Origin: MGIIa-L3 sp038150305
Lineage (GTDB): Archaea; Thermoplasmatota; Poseidoniia; Poseidoniales; Poseidoniaceae
DNA length: 64,000 nucleotides
Reading direction: 5' to 3'
Assembly (NCBI GenBank): GCA_038150305.1
Contig: JAYOTG010000001.1
Coordinates: 62,001-126,000, forward strand
Part shown: positions 57,567 to 64,000 of the stretch, in pieces
Position numbering within the stretch: the stretch's first letter is position 1
Layout: each line of letters opens with the position of its first letter
Made by a program: the position numbers and the translations under genes
Notes under the pieces: generated by a model
Database searches by the model: none
Seen by the model: the letters and a program-made list of their open reading frames with translations, nothing else
What the model was told of the DNA's origin: nothing

Positions 57567-58526
57567 TTAGGCATCGAGGACGTATCCCAAAAGGAGCGGG
57601 AGCACCAGCGTTGCATCGGATTCGATGACAAAACGTGGGGTTTCTGGAAGCAGTTTGCCCCAGGTGATTTTCTCGTTTGGAGGGGCTCCGGAGTAGCCAC
57701 CAAAGGAAGGTGTGGATTCGCTGATCTGCGCAAACCACGACCAGTGCGGGACGTCTTCACCCAGGTCTTGGCGCAACATGGGCACGGTGCAGATGGGAAA
57801 GTCACCCGCGATACCGCCACCCACTTGGAGGAAGCCCACGGGTCGGGTTTGGGCGCGGTACCATGTCGCAAAGCGGAGCATGTAGTCCACGCCACTTCGG
57901 ACGACGTCGGTGCTCTTGAGGGACCCAGAGAGGACGTGAGAGGCCATGATGTTGGCCAACGTGGAATCCTCCCAACCGGGAACGACCAGCATCAGGTCAT
58001 CCTTGGCCGCAGCCCGCAACCAGGAGGTGCCGGGGTCGGATTGGAAGGAGTCGTCCAGGACGCCGTCGTTCAGCAGCCCGTACAGGTACTCGTGGGGAAG
58101 GTGCCGTGCCTGGTCAACCTCTGCCGCTTGCCACCGCTTGAGCAAGTGGTGTTCAACACGCCTGAAGGCCTCTTCTTCCGGAATGCAGACGTCGGTCACC
58201 CGGTTCATGCCACGCGCAAGCAGCGCGGCTTCGTCTTCCGCGGAAAGGCCGCGCCAATCCGGGACCGATTCGTAGTGGTCCAAGGCCACCAAACGGAACA
58301 GGTCTTCCTCGAGGTTGGCACCCGTGCATGAGATGGCCCCGATGTGACCGGCACGGATCATTGGCGCGATGCTGCGGCCTAGGCCCGCCGTGCTCATGGC
58401 GCCGGCAAGGGTCAGCACGAGAACGCCGCCTTCTTCCAAAAAGGCCGTCAGGCTCCGTGCCGTGTCCCGAAGAGCGCCAGCGTTGAAGTGCTGGTAGTGC
58501 TCCTCAACAAAGGCACGGACGGACAT
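57567..58526 (-). CDS. deoxyhypusine synthase
   Basis: The 319-aa protein matches the DHS family: LRDTARSLTAFLEEGGVLVLTLAGAMSTAGLG and AISCTGANLEEDLFRL form the NAD/spermidine site, and NEKITWGKLLPE carries the lysine that takes the aminobutyl group. It modifies aIF5A with spermidine to make deoxyhypusine. It ends the operon of agmatinase and AdoMet decarboxylase, so substrate supply and use are joined. The start lies 2 bp after the speD stop. aIF5A itself is not in the window. Confidence 0.9.
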   Translation of the reverse strand: MSVRAFVEEHYQHFNAGALRDTARSLTAFLEEGGVLVLTLAGAMSTAGLGRSIAPMIRAGHIGAISCTGANLEEDLFRLVALDHYESVPDWRGLSAEDEAALLARGMNRVTDVCIPEEEAFRRVEHHLLKRWQAAEVDQARHLPHEYLYGLLNDGVLDDSFQSDPGTSWLRAAAKDDLMLVVPGWEDSTLANIMASHVLSGSLKSTDVVRSGVDYMLRFATWYRAQTRPVGFLQVGGGIAGDFPICTVPMLRQDLGEDVPHWSWFAQISESTPSFGGYSGAPPNEKITWGKLLPETPRFVIESDATLVLPLLLGYVLDA

Positions 58527-58528
58527 GC

Positions 58529-58978
58529 TTACGCCTCCTTAGGATGCAGGAACCGATCCAACACCACGCGTTGCCGGACCACGAGACTGGGCATGTCAGC
58601 CATGAAGGAGTTGAGGACATCGTCGACGAGGCCTTCAGCATCGGTCCCCCCACAGGTGAAGCAATCGATGGCCAACCAACCGCGGTCGGCGTAGCAATGC
58701 GCGCTGAGGTGGCTCTCGTCCAAGAGGACCACTGCGGCGAAGCCGGGTGGAGAGAGTGAACCGTCGAACACCTCGGCATGCGCGTGGACGTTTCGGGCTC
58801 CCGAACGCGCCACAGCATCTTCCAACACGGAGAGGACCCACGCCGCTTCGTCGGGGCCCGGCGAAGCGTATCCTGTGAGGTCGAGCACGACGTGTTGGCC
58901 GTGGGCGGCGAGGGCATCCTTGGACGTCAACGCGCGCCGGACCGTCAAATTGGATTTGAATCCATCAGTTCGGAACAC
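58529..58978 (-). CDS. speD: S-adenosylmethionine decarboxylase, prokaryotic class
   Basis: The 149-aa proenzyme is processed at Glu88-Ser89 in LLDESHLSAHCYADRG; Ser89 becomes the pyruvoyl group. Cys109 in IDCFTCGG is the catalytic acid. It makes decarboxylated AdoMet, the aminopropyl donor for spermidine. Its start lies within the end of the agmatinase gene (14-bp overlap), so translation is coupled. The chain is slightly longer than in the Thermotoga type (about 130 aa). Confidence 0.92.
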   Translation of the reverse strand: MFRTDGFKSNLTVRRALTSKDALAAHGQHVVLDLTGYASPGPDEAAWVLSVLEDAVARSGARNVHAHAEVFDGSLSPPGFAAVVLLDESHLSAHCYADRGWLAIDCFTCGGTDAEGLVDDVLNSFMADMPSLVVRQRVVLDRFLHPKEA

Positions 58979-59972
58979 CTTGGGTGAAGGTATGACGGTT
59001 CATCGGAGCCCGGTCCCCCGCATGCCCGGCTGCGGCCTTCTCCCAACGGCCTGCTCGGCGTGCTGAAACGTGGGCTCCGACGATTTTCGTGGCCACCATC
59101 GCGGCCGTGAACTGGGTCAAAGGGCTGCCCTCTTGGCGTGCAATCTCGTTCACGTCCGCGCTGATGACGGTCGCCTTGGGTGCCGCGAACACCGCCTCAA
59201 TGGCCTGAACGGCGTGCCAAAACGTCAGGCCACCAGGCACCGGCGTACCGGTCGCAGGCACCAAGGTACCGTCCAAGCCATCGATGTCAAAGGTCAGATG
59301 GACGGGCCCTTCCAGGCCCTTCAGCACCTCGATGAACGACGCCCAGTTCGCTTCGCCCCCGCATGGCGCCATGACGTCCCGAGCAAACCACGTCGTGATG
59401 CGTGCGTCGTCGTCAATGCGCTGCTGTTCCTCGAGGCTGTGCGCGCGAACGCCCACCTGAAGCAGGCGGCCGACGCCGAGGTCGAGGGCACGCGCGGCGG
59501 CGCTCGCGTGGGAGAAGGGCTCTCCATCGAGCTGGCTTCGGAGGTCAGCGTGTGCGTCGATTTGCACCACGGTCAAACGACCGAGATCGCCTTCCACCGC
59601 TGGGTGATCGCGCAACGCCGCAAGCAGTGGAGGGAGGATGCCGTGTTCGCCTCCGAGGGCCATCGGAAACACGTCCCCGGCGCACCACGGTCGAAGGAAG
59701 GCTTCCATGTCGTCCAGTTGACCGAGGAGCGAACCAGCCTCAGAGGACCACGGCTTTTCGGTCCGAAACACGAGGCCTGCGGGCAGGTCCTCGCCAAGCA
59801 TGACCTCGTGCACTTCGACTTGGGCGCTGGCCTCCAGGCACGCCATTGGACCCTCCGCCGTGCCTTGGCCATAGGACGTGGTCAATTCGTACGGGAGCGG
59901 GAGGACCACGACGTCCGGTGCTGCTTCGCCGTCCTCGGGCAAACCGAGGAAGGTGGGCAGGCCATCGTCCAT
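58965..59972 (-). CDS. speB: agmatinase-type ureohydrolase
   Basis: The 335-aa protein has a dinuclear Mn site: GGEHGILPPLL, VVQIDAHADLR and FDIDGLDGTLVPATGTPVPGG. The last Asp-x-Asp-x-x-Asp is intact. It hydrolyses agmatine to putrescine and urea (or a related guanidino compound). It is the first gene of speB-speD-dhs. Start ATG 59972 is chosen because MDDGLPTFLGLPED begins the domain; the frame is open further upstream over the divergent promoters. A basic C-terminal tail (RRAGRWEKAAAGHAGDRAP) is extra relative to the family. Arginine decarboxylase is not in the window. Confidence 0.9.
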   Translation of the reverse strand: MDDGLPTFLGLPEDGEAAPDVVVLPLPYELTTSYGQGTAEGPMACLEASAQVEVHEVMLGEDLPAGLVFRTEKPWSSEAGSLLGQLDDMEAFLRPWCAGDVFPMALGGEHGILPPLLAALRDHPAVEGDLGRLTVVQIDAHADLRSQLDGEPFSHASAAARALDLGVGRLLQVGVRAHSLEEQQRIDDDARITTWFARDVMAPCGGEANWASFIEVLKGLEGPVHLTFDIDGLDGTLVPATGTPVPGGLTFWHAVQAIEAVFAAPKATVISADVNEIARQEGSPLTQFTAAMVATKIVGAHVSARRAGRWEKAAAGHAGDRAPMNRHTFTQGVPN

Positions 59973-60053
59973 GGTTGGCGGGCAGGGTCGGTCATCAAGA
60001 GCGTTCGCCCGAGGGGGCTTCCGGCAACGAAAGGCCGATGTCCGGAAGAGGGT

Positions 60054-60061
60054 TGATATAG
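60054..60061 (-). promoter_or_regulatory. TATA box of the polyamine operon
   Basis: CTATATCA on the minus strand predicts a start near 60030, about 58 nt before speB. It lies 11-23 bp from the plus-strand box at 60072-60077, so the two promoters are back to back. Confidence 0.45.
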
Positions 60062-60071
60062 GGTGTCGAAC

Positions 60072-60077
60072 AATATA
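60072..60077 (+). promoter_or_regulatory. TATA-like box of the 139-aa gene
   Basis: AATATA predicts transcription from about 60101 and a 20-nt leader before the ATG at 60121. Confidence 0.4.
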
Positions 60078-60120
60078 CAGTACCGTTGCGGAGTAGAATT
60101 CGCGGCGAGGTGGGACGGAC

Positions 60121-60540
60121 ATGAGCATGACCCTGAGAGACCTCACGCGTGCCATCCAACAGCACATCGACACCGACATGGACGTCGAGGTCGCACGCGG
60201 CATGGCCGAGCACGCGCTGGGCTTCTTTGGGTTCTACAACCGGATCATCGACAACGCGCTCGAGCCAAACGACCGCAACCTGTTCTACATGTTCCAAGAT
60301 TGGGACCTTCTGACGACTGAGTCCGAAGAAACCACCCTGTGGGACGGACGCGAGTGGAGGATCCACTACTGGAAGTTCAAGCCCGACCTCCGCGAGCGTG
60401 TGGAGGCCTACATGCAGCGCAGCCTCGACACCGAAGAGGTCGACCCGTACGCGGACGTCTACGCCGGAGATGCGGCGATGATCTGGACGCGTGAATCGGA
60501 GCGCATCGCCAACCCCAACGCCTTCACGTCCGACTGGTGA
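60121..60540 (+). CDS. small acidic protein, unknown
   Basis: The 139-aa protein starts MSMTLRDLTRAIQQHIDTDMD. It is acidic and helical at the N-terminus; no membrane segment or known motif. Middle strands (WDGREWRIHYWKF) suggest a compact alpha-beta domain. ORF length and codon use match neighbours, so it is probably real. It may belong to a Thermoplasmata-restricted family; no function can be given. Confidence 0.6.
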   Translation: MSMTLRDLTRAIQQHIDTDMDVEVARGMAEHALGFFGFYNRIIDNALEPNDRNLFYMFQDWDLLTTESEETTLWDGREWRIHYWKFKPDLRERVEAYMQRSLDTEEVDPYADVYAGDAAMIWTRESERIANPNAFTSDW

Positions 60541-60580
60541 AGGTGGGAAGGGTCATCAGACCCAAGCCCGTCGGCGTTCC

Positions 60581-61972
60581 ATGCGCGGCCGTGCTTTGCT
60601 GCTGGTCATGGTGCTCCTCGCACCGTTGGCGGCTGGAACGGTTCAAGCGCAGTGGCCCGAGGTCGTCGCTGAAGAAGCGTGGCCTGGCGAGCCCATCGAC
60701 AACCACGTGCACATGACGTGGGCGGCGCTGACCTTGGAGGTCAACGGATGGGCCGACGATCATCCTGACATCGTTGACCTGATGGATGTTGGTGATTCTG
60801 AACTCGGGCGGACCCTCTGGGTCGTTCGCCTGTCGGATTGGTCGATGGACACCAAACCGAATGGAACGGCGAAAGAAATCATCTACATCGACGGCGGACA
60901 CCACGGCAACGAATACCTCGGTACGGCGCTGGCCTACCTCACGGCGAAATTCTACATCAACGAGTGGGAGGCCGGCAATCAGGAAGCCATCGATGTCTTG
61001 CAAAACACGGAGTTGCACATCCTCATCATGCTCAACCCCGACGGCAACGACATCGACACACGATGGAACATCAATCAAGTCGATCTGAACCGGAATTACG
61101 ACCACTATTGGAACACGTGCCCAACCACGCAACCTGGCAGCAGCGCCTTCAGCGAGTCCGAAACCATGCACAATTCAGACTACATGAACGCCTACGTCAC
61201 CGATGCCGACCTCTACGTCACCATGCACACGGGCGTGTGGATCATGCTCTACCCGTGGGGCAAGTGGGCCGACCAGCCCCCCGACTGGGAGTTGTTCTGG
61301 GGCATCCGGGAAGACGTCCACGCCACCGTCTCGGACATCCCCATCCAGAACGCCAACCAAGGCCTCTATCCGAACTGCGGCACCAGCCGCGATTACGGGT
61401 ATGGCGTGATGGGCTTCCCGACCTTTACCTTCGAAACCGACGACGAACAATTCGTGCCGGGGAGTTTCGAATCCTTGCACAGTCGACTAGCCGAGGAACT
61501 TGACGTCATGCGCTTCCTGATCAACAACGTCTGGTACTGGAGGGCAAGACTTGACGTCGCCTCACTCGAAGTCAGCGAGGACAGTGTTTCCCTTGACGTG
61601 ACGAACCACGGCTACGCGAGCACCACCAACGCCTCCCTCGAATACCGGCTTGAGGACGGGAGCGTCGCGTGGGCGTCCTCCCTGTTCAACGTCAACGCCA
61701 CCACCTCGAAGACCGTGGACCTGGCGTTTGAGTCCACCCTTCTCAGCCCAGGAGGATCGTGGAACCTGAACTATCAGAAGCGCGTCATCGACGCATCAAC
61801 ATGGGTGAACGAAAGCGTCCCGGCCGAAGCCGTCGATGAATCCGGCGCGGCGGGCGGTGAGTCCATGCCGATCGCCACGGCACCGCTGCTCGTGGTCTCC
61901 CTGCTCGCGGCCATCGTGGCCGAGCGTCGGAGCGGCCGCGAAGGCCGCGCCGAAGATGCGACCGAGGGTTGA
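60581..61972 (+). CDS. secreted M14 zinc carboxypeptidase with C-terminal anchor
   Basis: The 463-aa protein has a signal peptide MRGRALLLVMVLLAPLAAGTVQAQ. The M14 zinc site is GGHHGNEYLG (His108, Glu111) with the third ligand His216 in TMHTGVW; the catalytic Glu285 is in FTFETDDE. VDLNRNYDHYW holds substrate-binding Arg/Asn. After a beta-sandwich domain (about 325-420) comes a final hydrophobic helix (about 430-448) and a basic tail, which anchor it outside the membrane. It trims C-terminal residues from peptides in seawater or on particles. The M17 aminopeptidase follows, a pair for peptide use. Confidence 0.88.
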   Translation: MRGRALLLVMVLLAPLAAGTVQAQWPEVVAEEAWPGEPIDNHVHMTWAALTLEVNGWADDHPDIVDLMDVGDSELGRTLWVVRLSDWSMDTKPNGTAKEIIYIDGGHHGNEYLGTALAYLTAKFYINEWEAGNQEAIDVLQNTELHILIMLNPDGNDIDTRWNINQVDLNRNYDHYWNTCPTTQPGSSAFSESETMHNSDYMNAYVTDADLYVTMHTGVWIMLYPWGKWADQPPDWELFWGIREDVHATVSDIPIQNANQGLYPNCGTSRDYGYGVMGFPTFTFETDDEQFVPGSFESLHSRLAEELDVMRFLINNVWYWRARLDVASLEVSEDSVSLDVTNHGYASTTNASLEYRLEDGSVAWASSLFNVNATTSKTVDLAFESTLLSPGGSWNLNYQKRVIDASTWVNESVPAEAVDESGAAGGESMPIATAPLLVVSLLAAIVAERRSGREGRAEDATEG

Positions 61973-62006
61973 AGTGCCACCCCTCGGTCCACGACTGGGA
62001 ATCCAC

Positions 62007-63503
62007 ATGCGCATCGAAATCAGCCCGAGCAACACGCTGCACGGCACCCTCATTCTGCCCCTCACGCAAGGCGACGACGTCGCCGACGCCAGCCTCACTG
62101 GCGTGCCATCCGCGCTCAAGGCGCAGATCGCCAACGCGCTCAGCGACGGCGACTTCAAGGGCAAGAAGGGCGAAATCCTCGCGCTGGTCGGAACCGGAGA
62201 AGGACGTGCTCTGCTCGTGGGTCTTGGCAAAGCGAAGGACCTCAGCCGTGACGTTTGGCGCGACACCGGCGCCAAGGTCACGGCCGCCATGAAGCCCAGC
62301 CACGGCAAGGAGTTCACCGTCGCGGCTGAAAACGGCGACATGCACGACCTTGCAGCGATGGCCGAGGGCATGATGCTCCGTGACTACAGCTACGACGTCT
62401 ACATCACAAAGGACGATGAGGACGACGAAGACGACAGCGAGGCCGTCGTTCGCTTCGCCTGCGAAGACGAAGACACCGAACCGCTCGCAGCCATCGTCAA
62501 GCGCATGTCCGGTGTCGTGAAGGGTGTCCACCGCTCTCGTGACCTCGGGAACTGCCCCCCCAACGACCTCTACCCGATGGCCTACGCACGTCAAGCGATG
62601 GAGTTCGCCGAGACCTCCGACCGGCTCAACGTGTCCGTCATCACCTACGAGGAAGCCCTTGAACGCGGCATGGGCGGCTTGGTGGCCGTCGGCATGGGGT
62701 CCTCCCGCAAGCCCTGCATGGTCATCTTCGAGCTCAACGCCGAACAAGGCGGTCGGGCCCCCGTCATCGTTGGCAAGGGCATCACCTTCGACACCGGTGG
62801 CATCTCGATCAAGCCAAGCCCCTCCATGGACGAAATGAAGTACGACATGGGCGGCTCTTCGGTCGTCTTTGGGCTGATGCAGGCCCTCGTCGAGACCGGC
62901 TGGGAAGGCAAGGTCACGGGCATCGCCTGCATGGCCGAAAACATGCCTGCCGCCAACGCTCAGCGCCCAGGTGACGTGATTCGTACCTACTCTGGCAAGA
63001 CCATTGAGGTGCTCAACACCGACGCCGAGGGACGCCTTGTCCTCTCTGATGGGCTTTGGAAGGCCGGAGAGTACGACCCGGAGTACATCATCGACCTCGC
63101 GACCCTCACCGGTGCGTGCGTCGTGGCCCTCGGTCACGAAGCCACGGGCCTCTGGTCCAACGACGACGACCTGCGCGCTCGTATTCACGAAGCGGGCAAC
63201 GCGGTGGGCGAATTGGCCTGGCCGATGCCGCTGCTCCCCGCCTTCGAGAAGGAAATGACCGATTCCAAGATCGCCGACACCCGCAACCTCGGGGCCGGTC
63301 GATGGGGCGGCGCCAACACCGCAGCCGCCTTCCTGAAGCAATTCGTCCCCAGCCGCGGCAAGGGTGACGACAAGGAGCAGATTCCTTGGGCGCACATGGA
63401 CATCGCAGGCACGTACTGGGGCGCCAAGACCAACGCCACGGTCAAGCACGGGGCGACGGGCGTGCACGTTCGAACCCTGCACCACCTGATCACGGGCGAG
63501 TGA
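62007..63503 (+). CDS. leucyl aminopeptidase (M17)
   Basis: The 498-aa cytosolic protein has the signature NTDAEGRLVLSDGL. Metal-binding GKGITFDTGGISIKPSPSMDEMKYDMGG with the Lys and Asp is followed by the TRNLGAGRWGGANTAAAFL segment. It removes N-terminal residues, ending peptide breakdown; family members are hexameric with two metals. A DDEDDEDDSE acidic stretch near residue 135 is an unusual insertion. Start ATG 62007 begins MRIEISPSNTLHGT. It lies 34 bp after the carboxypeptidase on the same strand. Confidence 0.92.
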   Translation: MRIEISPSNTLHGTLILPLTQGDDVADASLTGVPSALKAQIANALSDGDFKGKKGEILALVGTGEGRALLVGLGKAKDLSRDVWRDTGAKVTAAMKPSHGKEFTVAAENGDMHDLAAMAEGMMLRDYSYDVYITKDDEDDEDDSEAVVRFACEDEDTEPLAAIVKRMSGVVKGVHRSRDLGNCPPNDLYPMAYARQAMEFAETSDRLNVSVITYEEALERGMGGLVAVGMGSSRKPCMVIFELNAEQGGRAPVIVGKGITFDTGGISIKPSPSMDEMKYDMGGSSVVFGLMQALVETGWEGKVTGIACMAENMPAANAQRPGDVIRTYSGKTIEVLNTDAEGRLVLSDGLWKAGEYDPEYIIDLATLTGACVVALGHEATGLWSNDDDLRARIHEAGNAVGELAWPMPLLPAFEKEMTDSKIADTRNLGAGRWGGANTAAAFLKQFVPSRGKGDDKEQIPWAHMDIAGTYWGAKTNATVKHGATGVHVRTLHHLITGE

Positions 63504-63516
63504 ACACCACGCCGCA

Positions 63517-64000
63517 TCACGCGGCGCTGAAGTGCTCGATGACCTTCCTGGTCATGTCGACGACGAGGCCAACTTCCTCGCTGGTCAAACCGAAGTGAGG
63601 CGTGTATCGAAGAGCGTTGTGACCGCCGTGGATGATGCCAAGGCCGTGACGGCGGCACCACATCTCCACTTTCTCGTCCCCAACGACGGGGAAACGCTCC
63701 GGGTCCAGCTCTGCACAAACGAGCAGACCCGTGCCGCGAACGGACAACACGGCGTCGGGATGGTCGGCCATGACCTCCTCGAGTCCAGCGACCAACTCAG
63801 CACCACGCGCGCGGATGTTGTCCCGCAACTCAGGAGTGATGCGGTCGAGCACGGCGATGGCGGTCTCGAGGGCACGGGGATTGGTGGTCATCGTGTTGCC
63901 GTAGATGCCGGTGACGTACTTGTCGGCCACCTCGGCGGTCATGCCAACCACCGAGAGCGGGAACTGGCCGGCGTTGATCGCCTTCGACCATGCTTCCATG
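63517..64000 (-). CDS. class III PLP aminotransferase, N-terminus beyond window
   Basis: The visible 160 residues are the C-terminal part of a class III aminotransferase. YGNTMTTNPRALETAIAVLD carries the Thr that holds the PLP phosphate of the partner subunit, and ALRYTPHFGLTSEEVGLVV is the final arginine-containing block. Substrates may be ornithine, lysine, acetylornithine or a gamma-amino acid; the substrate pocket is outside the window. The frame is open at the right edge. Confidence 0.85.
   Translation of the reverse strand, partial: MEAWSKAINAGQFPLSVVGMTAEVADKYVTGIYGNTMTTNPRALETAIAVLDRITPELRDNIRARGAELVAGLEEVMADHPDAVLSVRGTGLLVCAELDPERFPVVGDEKVEMWCRRHGLGIIHGGHNALRYTPHFGLTSEEVGLVVDMTRKVIEHFSAA

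Noticed and set aside
1..64000. CRISPR arrays, insertion sequences, rRNA genes, prophage
   Set aside because: No regularly spaced repeats, transposase or integrase motifs, rRNA blocks or phage structural genes were seen.

Overview
The window is GC-rich, gene-dense archaeal DNA. Archaeal markers include Alba, an Orc1/Cdc6 initiator, a GTP-dependent dephospho-CoA kinase domain (DUF359), deoxyhypusine synthase, Bud32, a FlaI/FlaJ secretion system, an aSelBL-like factor and TATA boxes placed for leaderless transcripts. These occur beside bacterial-type acyl-CoA metabolism and secreted peptidases. The mixture best fits a marine planktonic Thermoplasmatota, most likely Marine Group II (Ca. Poseidoniales) or a close relative. 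This placement is inferred from gene content, not from a phylogeny.

Region by region. 1-5.6 kb: most of a giant secreted surface protein, cut by the window edge. 5.6-9.7 kb: a THUMP-less ThiI-like enzyme, an acyl-CoA thioesterase, an EF-Tu/SelB-like factor without a P-loop, and a membrane protein. 9.7-15.8 kb: PfkB kinase, GlpX, moaC/moaE, an FAD oxidoreductase, enoyl-CoA hydratase and class I aldolase (gluconeogenesis and cofactor genes). 15.8-19.7 kb: a regulatory island with a membrane-tethered tandem winged-helix protein and a divergent pair (small winged-helix protein; 792-aa protein with a winged-helix N-terminus) sharing a 257-bp, AT-rich control region. 20-25 kb: a CoaD-DPCK fusion, a glycosyltransferase, Orc1/Cdc6 and an RNase Z-like hydrolase.

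25-34.3 kb is the most notable block. A CysJ-type flavin reductase, a biotin carboxylase, a Bat-type regulator, a BoxB-like diiron epoxidase, a DMT exporter, a 3-hydroxyacyl-CoA dehydrogenase, a PaaG-like isomerase and an aldehyde dehydrogenase sit together. A palindrome, CGAACATGTTCG, occurs at both the regulator gene and the boxB-like gene. Together they look like a regulated aerobic aryl-CoA epoxidation pathway in an archaeon.

34.4-43.3 kb: a P-loop kinase, a type IV pilus-like operon (ATPase, two membrane platform proteins, two pilin-like proteins), a UPF0200 kinase and an ABC exporter. 43.4-53.5 kb: NadA, a CDF metal transporter, a Fluc channel, an ITPase, two proteins of unknown function, enoyl-CoA hydratase, a PAP2-ectodomain fusion, and a Bud32/DUF971/Mrp operon whose Mrp has no cysteine. 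53.5-64 kb: a LMW phosphatase/arsenate reductase-like protein, Alba, tRNA-Gly, a second anchored surface protein, a polyamine-hypusine operon (speB-speD-dhs), an M14 carboxypeptidase, an M17 aminopeptidase and the end of a class III aminotransferase.

The picture is an aerobic heterotroph that degrades proteins and acyl- or aryl-CoA compounds and makes sugars by gluconeogenesis.
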